Of a DNA stretch of 52,687 nucleotides, positions 37,765 to 45,041 are shown piece after piece. Within the stretch, counting starts at the first letter, position 1; every line of letters starts with the position of its first letter. The stretch is taken from the NCBI GenBank assembly GCA_018261895.1, contig JAGTRT010000016.1, positions 1 to 52,687 of the forward strand, read 5' to 3'. Origin of the DNA: Pseudomonadota bacterium. GTDB lineage: Bacteria; Pseudomonadota; Gammaproteobacteria; Burkholderiales; Rhodocyclaceae. Made by a program: the position numbers and the translations under genes. A model generated the notes under the pieces. It was not told the DNA's origin. It made no database searches and saw only the letters and a list, made by a program, of their open reading frames with translations.

Positions 37765-38331
37765 TCAGGCGCGACGGCGCCGGGCAACCGCCCCGAGCAC
37801 GCCCAGGCCTGCCAGCAGCATGGCGTAGTTCTCCGGCTCGGGAACCGGCAGCGCAGTCAGCGTCCCGAAGTCCTGCGTCCAGTAGGTTCCGTAGGTTGTG
37901 CCCGGCTGGTAGATGTAGCCAATCCCGATGCCTTTATACGTCCCACCCAGGATATTTGCCTTGTGTCCAGGGCTCTTCATCCAGGCATCGACAACCGAAG
38001 CTGGCGTGAGGTGACCTGCAGCGATGTTTTCACCGATGCCGGCTCTGGGATAGTAGCTATAGACCCTCGTCGCAAAGTCAGTGCCATTGCAACTGGTATG
38101 CGAGAAGCATCCGTTGGTTGCCATATCCAGCGAATGCGCTTCGGCGGCAGCCTGCAGACGAACATCAAATGCCAAAGCAGACAAACCCTCTTTGGCACGT
38201 TCGATATTGACGAGCGACAACACATCAGCCTCGAAGGCATCGATGGTGACAACCGGAGCAGCAACGACTGCCATGGCCTGACCGCCAAATACAGAAGAAA
38301 GTGCAAGAGCCAGAACTGCGAGTTTTTTCAT
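37765..38331 (-). CDS. CAP/SCP-domain protein with PEP-CTERM anchor
   Basis: A 188-residue secreted protein. It has a signal peptide (MKKLAVLALALSSVFGGQAMA). The CAP domain carries AHSLDMATNGCFSHTS and GENIAAGHLTPASVVDAWMKS, with the two His and two Glu-region residues usual for this fold. The C-terminus has VPEPENYAMLLAGLGVLG followed by RRRR. The PEP motif, hydrophobic helix and basic tail are the sorting signal recognised by exosortase (EpsH) systems, which attach such proteins to exopolysaccharide-linked surfaces. No exosortase lies in this window. Confidence 0.9.
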   Translation of the reverse strand: MKKLAVLALALSSVFGGQAMAVVAAPVVTIDAFEADVLSLVNIERAKEGLSALAFDVRLQAAAEAHSLDMATNGCFSHTSCNGTDFATRVYSYYPRAGIGENIAAGHLTPASVVDAWMKSPGHKANILGGTYKGIGIGYIYQPGTTYGTYWTQDFGTLTALPVPEPENYAMLLAGLGVLGAVARRRRA

Positions 38332-38486
38332 GGTTTCCCCTTGGTATCAACGGGCCGAATTATGCCATCCCGTTGGCAAATTATGTAAATGCGATAACAC
38401 CAAAAGCCCAAGCACTGGTTCTGCTGCCCGAAAACGGCAAATATCTGCCAAAATCCACCTTCCAATAACACAGATACCACCTAGCC

Positions 38487-39437
38487 ATGACCTACAAAGT
38501 CTTTGTCGACGGCCAAGAAGGCACGACCGGCCTCCAGATCAACGAATACCTTGCCCAGCGCAGCGATGTCACGGTCCTCAAGATCGATGCCGAGAAGCGC
38601 AAGGATCTGGCCGAGCGCAAGCGGCTGATCAATGAATCCGATGTGACCTTCCTCTGCCTGCCGGACGAGGCTGCCAAGGAATCGGTCACGCTGGTCGATA
38701 ACCCGAACACCTGCATCATCGATGCGTCGACGGCGCATCGCGTCAATCCGGCCTGGACCTTCGGCCTGCCCGAACTGGCCAAGGATCAGCGCGCCAAGAT
38801 CCGCGCCAGCAAGCGCATCGCCAATCCGGGCTGCCACGCCAGCGCCTTCATCCTGGCGCTGCGTCCGCTCGTCGAAGCCGGCCTGCTGCCGGCGGCCACG
38901 CAGATTGCGGCCAATTCCATCACCGGCTATTCCGGCGGTGGCAAGTCGATGATCGCCGATTACCAGAAGGCCAGCGCAAGTCCGACCGCGCTCAAGGCGC
39001 CGCGCCCCTATGCCCTGGCCCTGGCCCACAAGCACCTGCCGGAAATGCAGGCGTATACCGGCCTGACCGTCGCGCCGATCTTCCAGCCCATCGTCGGGCC
39101 GTTCTACAAGGGTCTGGCCGTCACCGCCTTCATTCATCCGGCGCAATTCACCCGCGCCGCATCACCGGCCGACGTGCAGAAGATCATCGCCGATTACTAC
39201 GCCGGCGAGCCGTTCATCCGCGTCCTGCCGGTCGATCTCGAATCCACCACGGCGGGCGGTTTCTATGACGTCGAGGCCAACAACGACACCAATCGCGTCG
39301 ATATCGCCGTCTTCGGCAACGCCGAACGCATGCTGCTCGTTGCTCGTCTCGACAACCTGGGCAAGGGTGCATCCGGCGCCGCCGTTCAGGCGATGAACGT
39401 GCATCTGGGGGTCGAGGAAAGCCTCGGCCTGGTCTGA
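38487..39437 (+). CDS. argC: N-acetyl-gamma-glutamyl-phosphate reductase (short type)
   Basis: A 316-residue ArgC of the short (type 2) class. It reduces N-acetylglutamyl phosphate to the semialdehyde with NADPH in arginine synthesis. The N-terminal nucleotide-binding segment is [14 protein letters not shown], which fits the type 2 class. The catalytic Cys116 sits in NPGCHASAF, followed by [11 protein letters not shown] and the C-terminal [17 protein letters not shown]. It is monocistronic or leads the two small genes after it. Confidence 0.95.
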   Translation: MTYKVFVDGQEGTTGLQINEYLAQRSDVTVLKIDAEKRKDLAERKRLINESDVTFLCLPDEAAKESVTLVDNPNTCIIDASTAHRVNPAWTFGLPELAKDQRAKIRASKRIANPGCHASAFILALRPLVEAGLLPAATQIAANSITGYSGGGKSMIADYQKASASPTALKAPRPYALALAHKHLPEMQAYTGLTVAPIFQPIVGPFYKGLAVTAFIHPAQFTRAASPADVQKIIADYYAGEPFIRVLPVDLESTTAGGFYDVEANNDTNRVDIAVFGNAERMLLVARLDNLGKGASGAAVQAMNVHLGVEESLGLV

Positions 39438-39454
39438 GCCCCGGCGCTCGCTCG

Positions 39455-39895
39455 ATGACCATCCTGGCACGCCTTGGCTTCGCGGTGCTGCTGCTCGCAG
39501 CAGGCGTGCCCGCCGTTGCGCAGTCGATCCTGCTCGACCATCGCACCGCGACCTATGGCAGCCCGTTTCCGTCGTCCGGAACAGGTGCCGCCGGCACGCG
39601 CGCCATGCAGGAAAGGGTGCTCGTCACCTTCAATGCCCTGCCGGCCGAAGGCGAATTCCGGGTCATCGGGCCCATTGATGTCCATTCGCGCTGGTTCGGC
39701 GGCACCAGCAAGTCAGCGCAGCTGCTGGCCGACAAGGCCCGAAGCATGGGCGCCAACGCGGTCGTCAGTTCCCGCGTCTGGCTGGCCCCGGCCTTTCCCG
39801 TCTTCGCGGCGCCGCACGGCAGCGGCATTGCGGTTCGCATCCACGACGAGACCTTGCTGAACAGCCTGGCCGATGCCGCCAGCACCTGGGAATAA
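39455..39895 (+). CDS. Exported protein with YbjQ-like fold (hypothetical)
   Basis: A 146-residue protein with a signal peptide (LGFAVLLLAAGVPAVAQ). The C-terminal half has LLADKARSMGANAVVSSRVW, which resembles the YbjQ/DUF74 pattern of an alpha helix followed by GANAVxxxR. This is a weak match. It starts 18 bases after argC and ends 3 bases before the DUF1330 gene. Confidence 0.6.
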   Translation: MTILARLGFAVLLLAAGVPAVAQSILLDHRTATYGSPFPSSGTGAAGTRAMQERVLVTFNALPAEGEFRVIGPIDVHSRWFGGTSKSAQLLADKARSMGANAVVSSRVWLAPAFPVFAAPHGSGIAVRIHDETLLNSLADAASTWE

Positions 39896-39897
39896 GC

Positions 39898-40179
39898 ATG
39901 CATTACGTGGTTGGCCACATCACCGTCAAGGATGCCGCCAAGTGGGATGCCTACCGTAGCCAGGTACCCGCCACGCTGGCCCCCTGGCAGGCCGAACTGG
40001 TCTTTCGCGGCGAGAAGGTGGCCGTGCTTGGTGGCGAACACCGCCACACCGACACGGTCGTCATCCGTTTTCCCTCCGCCGATGCGGTCAATGGCTGGTT
40101 CAATTCGGCCGCCTATCAGGCGCTGATTCCGCTGCGCATGGAAGCAGCCGACGTCGATCTGATCAGCTTTACCGATTAA
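39898..40179 (+). CDS. DUF1330 protein
   Basis: A 93-residue dimeric alpha/beta-barrel-type protein of the DUF1330 family (HYVVGHITVKDAAKWDAYRS; VVIRFPSADAVNGWFNS). Function unknown; relatives are small cytoplasmic proteins. Its last 11 bases overlap the end of the convergent PilJ-domain gene. Confidence 0.88.
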   Translation: MHYVVGHITVKDAAKWDAYRSQVPATLAPWQAELVFRGEKVAVLGGEHRHTDTVVIRFPSADAVNGWFNSAAYQALIPLRMEAADVDLISFTD

Positions 40180-41017
40180 GACGCGTCGCGTCGCCGTAAT
40201 CACGGGCGTATTGGGCACTGGCCGAATCAAGAACCTGGGCGATCCGCTCACTGCTCGTCGCCACGTTCCGGACCGCGCTGTCGTCGCCCCGCGCGGCCAC
40301 GCCCAGGCGGTTGATGGCGCTGTCGAAGAAAATCCACTGATTTCTGGCCAGCCCGATGGCGTCGCGACTGGCCAGCGAGTTGTCGCGGGCGGTATCAAGT
40401 TCCTGCAGTCCACTCGCAAATTCCTTGCGGGCCTGCTCGATATCCACCATCACGCTCTGCGAACGGTTGCCGCCCTGCGCCTGCAGATACAGCCGCGCCA
40501 GGCGCTGCGAAAGCATGTTCAGGCGCGAGGAAAGGTCAAGCAGGCGTCCGACCGGGGCCTCGCCCTCGGCTTCGATGAGCATGCTCAACTTGCCGGCATG
40601 GATCATCAGTTCGTCCGCCAGCTGATCCACCCGCTCGGTACGATTCGGGGCAGGAATTTGCTTGAGGGCGACGCGCATTTCCTGCCAGATTGACTCGCAA
40701 CGCCCCAATTCCCGCTTGATGGCGGATTTCCGGCTCGTCCCGCCCAAGCGGCCGAATTCGGCATCGATCTCGGCCGTCGAGGCATCAATTTGTTGCAGTG
40801 CCTGAGGCGCATTCAGGCCCATACCAAGCTGCTGGTAAAGCTTGGCCAGACGCTGCGACTGCATGCGCACTCGGCCGGCGCTGACGATGTCCCCAGCAAG
40901 CTGCGCCACGCCCTCTTTGCCGGCCGCGATGGCACCTTGAGACAAAAACGGAGTCAAGCAGACAACAAGCAAAAAGACGAGACGAACAGTCAGGCAAGCG
41001 GCGTTAAATTGCGGCAT
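40169..41017 (-). CDS. Periplasmic PilJ-type sensor domain protein
   Basis: A 282-residue protein with a signal peptide (LVFLLVVCLTPFLSQGAIA) and two PilJ-like four-helix repeats. One starts at AGRVRMQSQRLAKLYQQL; the second is DLSSRLNMLSQRLARLYLQ. The PilJ domain is the sensory part of type IV pilus chemotaxis receptors. Here no transmembrane or methyl-accepting part follows, so it is a free periplasmic sensor domain. The start at 41017 (MPQFNAA) puts the signal peptide at the N-terminus; 41059 would add 14 residues. Confidence 0.8.
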   Translation of the reverse strand: MPQFNAACLTVRLVFLLVVCLTPFLSQGAIAAGKEGVAQLAGDIVSAGRVRMQSQRLAKLYQQLGMGLNAPQALQQIDASTAEIDAEFGRLGGTSRKSAIKRELGRCESIWQEMRVALKQIPAPNRTERVDQLADELMIHAGKLSMLIEAEGEAPVGRLLDLSSRLNMLSQRLARLYLQAQGGNRSQSVMVDIEQARKEFASGLQELDTARDNSLASRDAIGLARNQWIFFDSAINRLGVAARGDDSAVRNVATSSERIAQVLDSASAQYARDYGDATRLNR

Positions 41018-41113
41018 CGGAAAATCATGGCGAGTGTAAAAGGGTCCGCATTGGAGCACGCCGATGTTTCACGCCCTTTACAAGGCCGCCGCATCACCTA
41101 TCATTCGCCCACC

Positions 41114-43021
41114 ATGCCCGACGCTTCTCCCCGCATCCTCTCCGTCATCCCGCCGATGACGCAACTCAACACGCCGTACCCGGCGACCGCCTACCTGACC
41201 GGATTCCTGCGTTCGCGCGGCTTTCATGCCGAGCAGACCGACCTGGCGCTGGCGCTGGTGCTCGAACTGCTCTCCCCGGCCGGTTTGCCGAAGCTCAAGG
41301 TGGCGGCGGAAGCCATCGCGCCCAAGCAGCGTTCGCGCACACTCAAAACCTTCCTCAACGAATACGACCGCTACCTTGCCGCCATCGGCCCGGCCGTCGC
41401 GCTGCTCCAGGGCCGCGACGGCTCGATTGCCCACCGCATCTGTTCGCGCGCCTTCCTGCCCGAGGGACCGCGCTTCGCCTCGCTCGACAACTATCTCGAC
41501 GAAGATGGCGGTGACCCGCTGGCCTGGGCTTTCGGCTCGCTCGGCGTGCAGGACCGGGCGCGGCATCTGGCCACGCTGTTTCTCAACGACCTGGCCGACG
41601 TGCTGCGCGAGGCGGTCGACACCCGCTTCGAATTCGTCCGCTACGGCGAATCGCTGGCCCAGAGCCAGGCCAGCTTCAATCCGCTGGCCACCGCACTGGC
41701 CGCGCCGCCGACGCTGGTCGATACGACACTTCAGAATTTGGCCAAAATTCCGGTTGACCGTGCGAACCCGGACATCGTGCTCATTTCCGTGCCCTTCCCC
41801 GGCTCGGTCTATGCCGCCTTCCGCATCGCCCAGACGATCAAGGCTTACCGGCCCAACATCGTCACCGTTCTAGGCGGCGGCTACGTCAATACCGAGTTGC
41901 GCGAACTGGCCGAACCGCGTGTCTTCGATTACTTCGACTACGTCACGCTCGACGACGGCGAAAAGCCGCTGCTCGCGCTGATCGAGCACCTCGCCGGCCA
42001 GCGCCCGCGCCTCAACCTCGTGCGCACCTTCACGCGCGTCGATGGCGAAGTCCGCTACTTCAACAGCCAGGAGCCCGACATCCCGTTCGAGGAAGTCGGC
42101 ACGCCGACCTGGGACGGCCTGCCGCTCGACCGCTACCTGTCGCTGCTCGACATGCTCAACCCCATGCACCGCCTGTGGTCGGACGGGCACTGGAACAAGC
42201 TCACCGTCGCCCACGGCTGCTACTGGAAGAAATGCAGTTTCTGCGACGTCAGCCTCGATTACATCGGCCGCTACGACGCGGCCAGCGCCAAAACGCTGGT
42301 CGATCGCATCGAGCGCATCATCGACGAAACCGGCCACACCGGCTTTCATTTCGTTGACGAAGCCGCGCCGCCCAAGGCCCTGCGCGCCATGGCCGAGGAA
42401 CTCCAGCGACGCAACCTGGCCATTTCGTGGTGGGGCAACATCCGCTTCGAAAAATCCTTCACGCCCGAACTCTGCCTGCAACTGGCCGACAGCGGCTGTA
42501 TCGCCGTCTCCGGCGGGCTGGAAGTCGCCTCCGACCGCCTGCTCGAACTCATGAAGAAAGGCGTCTCGGTCGAGCAGGTCGCCCGCGTCACGCGTGCCTT
42601 CACCGATGCCGGCGTGCTCGTCCATGCCTACCTGATGTACGGCTTCCCGACGCAAACCGTGCAGGACACCGTCGACGCCCTCGAATACGTCCGCCAGTTG
42701 TTCGCCGAAAACTGCATCCAGTCCGGCTTCTTCCACCGTTTTTCCTGCACCGTGCATTCGCCGGTCGGCCTCAATCCGGCCGACTACGGCATCAAACTCC
42801 AGCCGCTGCCGCCCGGCAAGTTCGCCAAGAACGATGTGCAGTTCTTCGACCCCACCGGCGTTGACCACGACCGCCTCGGTAAAGCACTAAACAAGGCGCT
42901 CTACAATTACATGCATGGCATCTGCCTCGACCAGAATGTACAAAGCTGGTTTGATTTCAAAGTCCCTCGCCCCCGCATAGGGCGTAATTACATTGCAAAG
43001 GCGCTATCACTGCGCCCATGA
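41114..43021 (+). CDS. B12-binding radical SAM protein
   Basis: A 635-residue protein. The N-terminal cobalamin-binding-type domain (PDIVLISVPFPGSVYAAFRIA; VTVLGGGYVNTELREL) is followed by a radical SAM core with GCYWKKCSFCD (Cys369, Cys374, Cys377; CX4CX2C). DEAAPPKAL and SGGLEVASDRLLELM follow. The substrate is unknown. Residues encoded by 41732-41764 (LAKIPVDRA) come from a dispersed-repeat copy. The last about 15 residues (RIGRNYIAKAL and a short tail) are duplicated at 43946-43994, so this C-terminus seems to have been supplied by an inserted element. The ATG at 41114 is chosen; 108 upstream codons antisense to the PilJ gene are rejected. Confidence 0.88.
   Translation: MPDASPRILSVIPPMTQLNTPYPATAYLTGFLRSRGFHAEQTDLALALVLELLSPAGLPKLKVAAEAIAPKQRSRTLKTFLNEYDRYLAAIGPAVALLQGRDGSIAHRICSRAFLPEGPRFASLDNYLDEDGGDPLAWAFGSLGVQDRARHLATLFLNDLADVLREAVDTRFEFVRYGESLAQSQASFNPLATALAAPPTLVDTTLQNLAKIPVDRANPDIVLISVPFPGSVYAAFRIAQTIKAYRPNIVTVLGGGYVNTELRELAEPRVFDYFDYVTLDDGEKPLLALIEHLAGQRPRLNLVRTFTRVDGEVRYFNSQEPDIPFEEVGTPTWDGLPLDRYLSLLDMLNPMHRLWSDGHWNKLTVAHGCYWKKCSFCDVSLDYIGRYDAASAKTLVDRIERIIDETGHTGFHFVDEAAPPKALRAMAEELQRRNLAISWWGNIRFEKSFTPELCLQLADSGCIAVSGGLEVASDRLLELMKKGVSVEQVARVTRAFTDAGVLVHAYLMYGFPTQTVQDTVDALEYVRQLFAENCIQSGFFHRFSCTVHSPVGLNPADYGIKLQPLPPGKFAKNDVQFFDPTGVDHDRLGKALNKALYNYMHGICLDQNVQSWFDFKVPRPRIGRNYIAKALSLRP
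41732..41764 (-). repeat. Dispersed 40-bp repeat, copy 6 (inside a CDS)
   Basis: Reverse orientation: AATTTGGCCAAAATT, then CCGGTTGACCGT. The frame differs from copy 3 (I-P-V-D-R) but remains open within the B12 radical SAM gene. Confidence 0.7.
42973..43005 (+). repeat. Left copy of duplicated gene 3' end (att-like)
   Basis: A 33-base segment from CCGC to GCGCT, encoding R-I-G-R-N-Y-I-A-K-A-L at the end of the radical SAM gene. It matches the right copy (43946-43978) at 24 of 33 bases and 9 of 11 residues. Several of the differences are at third codon positions. Confidence 0.6.
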
Positions 43022-43030
43022 AGTGTAGAC

Positions 43031-43165
43031 ATGAAGGTTTATTTGTACATCCGATTTTCAGACCCGAAACAAGCGACCGGTGATAGCTTAAAGCGCCAAG
43101 CAGACTACGCCGAGAAGTGGGCACGCGACCACGGTATGGCGCTTGACAACGAACGGTCGATTTAA
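43031..43165 (+). pseudogene. Truncated serine recombinase N-terminus
   Basis: A 44-codon frame starting MKVYLYIRFSDPKQATGDSL. The YIRxSxxxQ pattern with the catalytic Ser10, followed by GDSLKRQ, is the N-terminus of large serine recombinases/resolvases. It ends at TAA after ERSI, and no continuation is found in any frame before the terminator at 43183. The complete protein would be several hundred residues, so this is a remnant of the integrase of the element inserted here. Confidence 0.75.
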
Positions 43166-43182
43166 TGACTACGGTATTAAAA

Positions 43183-43202
43183 AAGCCGGATTTACCCGGC
43201 TT
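43183..43202 (-). terminator. Rho-independent terminator of PEP-CTERM gene
   Basis: On the minus strand, AAGCCGG/CCGGCTT (6-base loop) is followed by a T-tract (TTTTTT). It lies 18 bases past the stop of the PEP-CTERM gene. Confidence 0.85.
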
Positions 43203-43220
43203 CTTTTCTATAGGAACCAA

Positions 43221-43763
43221 TTAGCTTTTTGTTCTACGGGTGGCTGCTAACCCAAATAGGCCCAAGCCAAGAAGCGCAATCGACGCAGGCTCTGGAACAT
43301 TAGAATTGACTTCGGAAATCGTTAGCGAACCACTGGTGTATTGGTAGAAACTGCCTTGGTTATCACCGAAGCTAACGTCCCGACCGGCTAAATCAGGCGT
43401 TGAAAAAAATCCAACACTGTCAGTGTAGTTGGTGAGAGCAAAGAAGAAGAAAATAACATCACCTGCAAGCGAACCCGAAGTGTTACCAAAAAACGATCCA
43501 TCGGGTGTGAAGGCGATAGCATTCCCATTTCTTTGGTTGACCGTAACCTGATTTACCGCGTATCCGTTTAAGTCTCCTGATGGGGAGACAGCGGCCGAGT
43601 CGCCAACATTCGTAAGTAGCGAATTGGTATTGAATCCAAATGATGCCGCTGAATAGTTTCCTGACGCATCAAATTGAAACTGATAGTGGTACCCCGCATG
43701 TGCTGAGTTGACTACTAAGCCAAGCATCACAGCCCAAAGGAAAGCACTTAGCCGAAATTTCAT
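43221..43763 (-). CDS. PEP-CTERM secreted protein
   Basis: A 180-residue protein with a signal peptide (FLWAVMLGLVVNSAHAG). The body is beta-rich and low in charge (NNTGS-rich). The C-terminal exosortase signal is VPEPASIALLGLGLFGLAA followed by TRRTK. GGAGG lies 9 bases before the ATG at 43763; a longer frame to 43874 lacks support. The GC content (about 45%) is far below the neighbours, indicating foreign origin. It lies inside the interval between the two copies of the radical SAM gene end, as cargo of that element. Confidence 0.9.
   Translation of the reverse strand: MKFRLSAFLWAVMLGLVVNSAHAGYHYQFQFDASGNYSAASFGFNTNSLLTNVGDSAAVSPSGDLNGYAVNQVTVNQRNGNAIAFTPDGSFFGNTSGSLAGDVIFFFFALTNYTDSVGFFSTPDLAGRDVSFGDNQGSFYQYTSGSLTISEVNSNVPEPASIALLGLGLFGLAATRRTKS
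43523..43560 (-). repeat. Possible decayed dispersed-repeat copy
   Basis: GGTTGACCGT preceded by TTTCTTT inside the PEP-CTERM gene matches the repeat core over 10 bases, but the flanks do not match. This may be chance. Confidence 0.25.
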
Positions 43764-43945
43764 TTTATTTTCCTCCGCATAAAATTGACCAAGACGAAGT
43801 TTCCAAATAAATGCATAGCAAGTATCAAACCTGCAGTTTGATAGCTCAACAAAACAAAGGGTTACACGACACAAACCACTTTTACGCTAATAGCAATGTA
43901 AAAATATTCGACACCCCAAGCCACAACAACCACCACACCGGCGCA

Positions 43946-43978
43946 CCGCGTCGGGCGCAACTTAATCGCCAAAGCGCT
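43946..43978 (+). repeat. Right copy of duplicated gene 3' end (att-like)
   Basis: It encodes R-V-G-R-N-L-I-A-K-A-L and runs on to a stop at 43995-43997 that overlaps the ATG of the next gene. This is probably the original 3' end of the radical SAM gene, left behind when an element entered it. Confidence 0.6.
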
Positions 43979-43996
43979 CGGCGCCCAACACAACTG

Positions 43997-44365
43997 ATGC
44001 ACATCCGCAACGACACCCCGATCACCCCGCGCGGCATGCGCGTGGCGCTGATCTTCGCCCTCGCCGCCGAGCGCCTCACGGCCTTCTACGAACACGGCCA
44101 ATGGCTGACTGAAGCCCAGGGCGCCGGCCTCGCCGCCGACTGGCTGTCGCGCTCGAAGAACACCCTGCCGCTGGCCGAACGCCGCCAGCTGTCTTCGCTC
44201 AGCGACCAGCTCGCCCGCCAGATTCAAGGCAGCCTGTCGCGTGAAGCCGGGATGTACACGGCCCACGACATGATGGAATCGCTCGACCCCAACCATCAAT
44301 CCGACATCGCCGAATCGCTGATGGCGGAATGCGAACGGCTGCTCGACAGCAGCGCTGCAACATGA
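43997..44365 (+). CDS. Hypothetical alpha-helical protein
   Basis: A 122-residue soluble protein, mostly helical (RVALIFALAAERLTAFYEHGQ; LSSLSDQLARQIQGSL), with no recognised domain. The start at 43997 overlaps the stop of the left-over radical SAM 3' end, so the two genes were once an operon with the usual ATGA junction. Its stop overlaps the next ATG. A longer frame from 43811 would read through the insertion junction and is rejected. Confidence 0.65.
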   Translation: MHIRNDTPITPRGMRVALIFALAAERLTAFYEHGQWLTEAQGAGLAADWLSRSKNTLPLAERRQLSSLSDQLARQIQGSLSREAGMYTAHDMMESLDPNHQSDIAESLMAECERLLDSSAAT

Positions 44366-44883
44366 CTAGCTCGCCGCACCGGGCCAGGATTCTTCCGCTC
44401 TTCGTGCTCCTGCTCGGGCTATCCGGGTACGCCGGCGCGGCCTTCGCGCTCAGCGATGCGCCCGTGCGGATCCTGTCGTCGTACATCGAAAGCAATCCCA
44501 ACTGCCCCGAGCAAATCAGCGAGTGGAACCAGAAAAACGGCAAGCGGGCCATCGCCGGCGAAATCCCCCGCGACCTCTACTACCGCGTACTCGGCTACAT
44601 GGACTGGGGAAGCTGCGGGCGTCCCTATTTCAAGCGAATCTTCATCGAGTTGCAGAAAGTCTGGACGATCTACTCGAAGGGACTGGTCAGCGAAAGCGAG
44701 TACAGCGCCAAGGAAAGCGAGCTGATCAACCTGCTCTTTGCCACCCTGCAGGCAGGCGAACAGGGCGAGGCCATGGTCCGGCGCTACGAGCAGAACATCG
44801 CGGCCAGGCTGTTCCGGCTCGAACCCGAGCGGCAATACTTCAATTGCACGTTTTTCGGCGACCAGCCGAAATGCACGGACTGA
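44362..44883 (+). CDS. Hypothetical exported protein
   Basis: A 173-residue protein with a signal peptide (ILPLFVLLLGLSGYAGAAFA). Four cysteines (NPNCPEQ, GSCGRPYF, FNCTFF, PKCTD) could form two disulfides in the periplasm. No known family is recognised. Coupled by ATGA to the preceding gene. Confidence 0.7.
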   Translation: MTSSPHRARILPLFVLLLGLSGYAGAAFALSDAPVRILSSYIESNPNCPEQISEWNQKNGKRAIAGEIPRDLYYRVLGYMDWGSCGRPYFKRIFIELQKVWTIYSKGLVSESEYSAKESELINLLFATLQAGEQGEAMVRRYEQNIAARLFRLEPERQYFNCTFFGDQPKCTD

Positions 44884-44899
44884 ACGCCCCAGGCTAAGC

Positions 44900-44939
44900 A
44901 AATTTCAATTTTGGCGCTTTTTTCCGGTTGACCGTGCAA
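44900..44939 (-). repeat. Dispersed 40-bp repeat, copy 7 (intergenic)
   Basis: Reverse orientation: AAATTTCAATTTTGGCGC, then TTTTTTCCGGTTGACCGTG. It lies 17 bases after the preceding stop and about 100 bases before the histidine kinase start. Confidence 0.8.
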
Positions 44940-45041
44940 GGCACCGCCAACCGGGATGGCAAATCGGTTCGTGCTGGCGGCACCCCAAGTTCACACAAAA
45001 CCCTTACGGAGGAATATGCTAATTACCTAGGGGAAACGAAC

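Noticed and set aside
38430..38465. Possible further copy of the dispersed repeat upstream of argC
   Set aside because: Only short words (GAAAACGGC, GCCAAAATCC) are shared and the core ACGGTCAACCGG is absent.
43811..43996. N-terminal extension of the 122-residue protein
   Set aside because: It would read across the insertion junction and through the left-over radical SAM gene end in a different frame.
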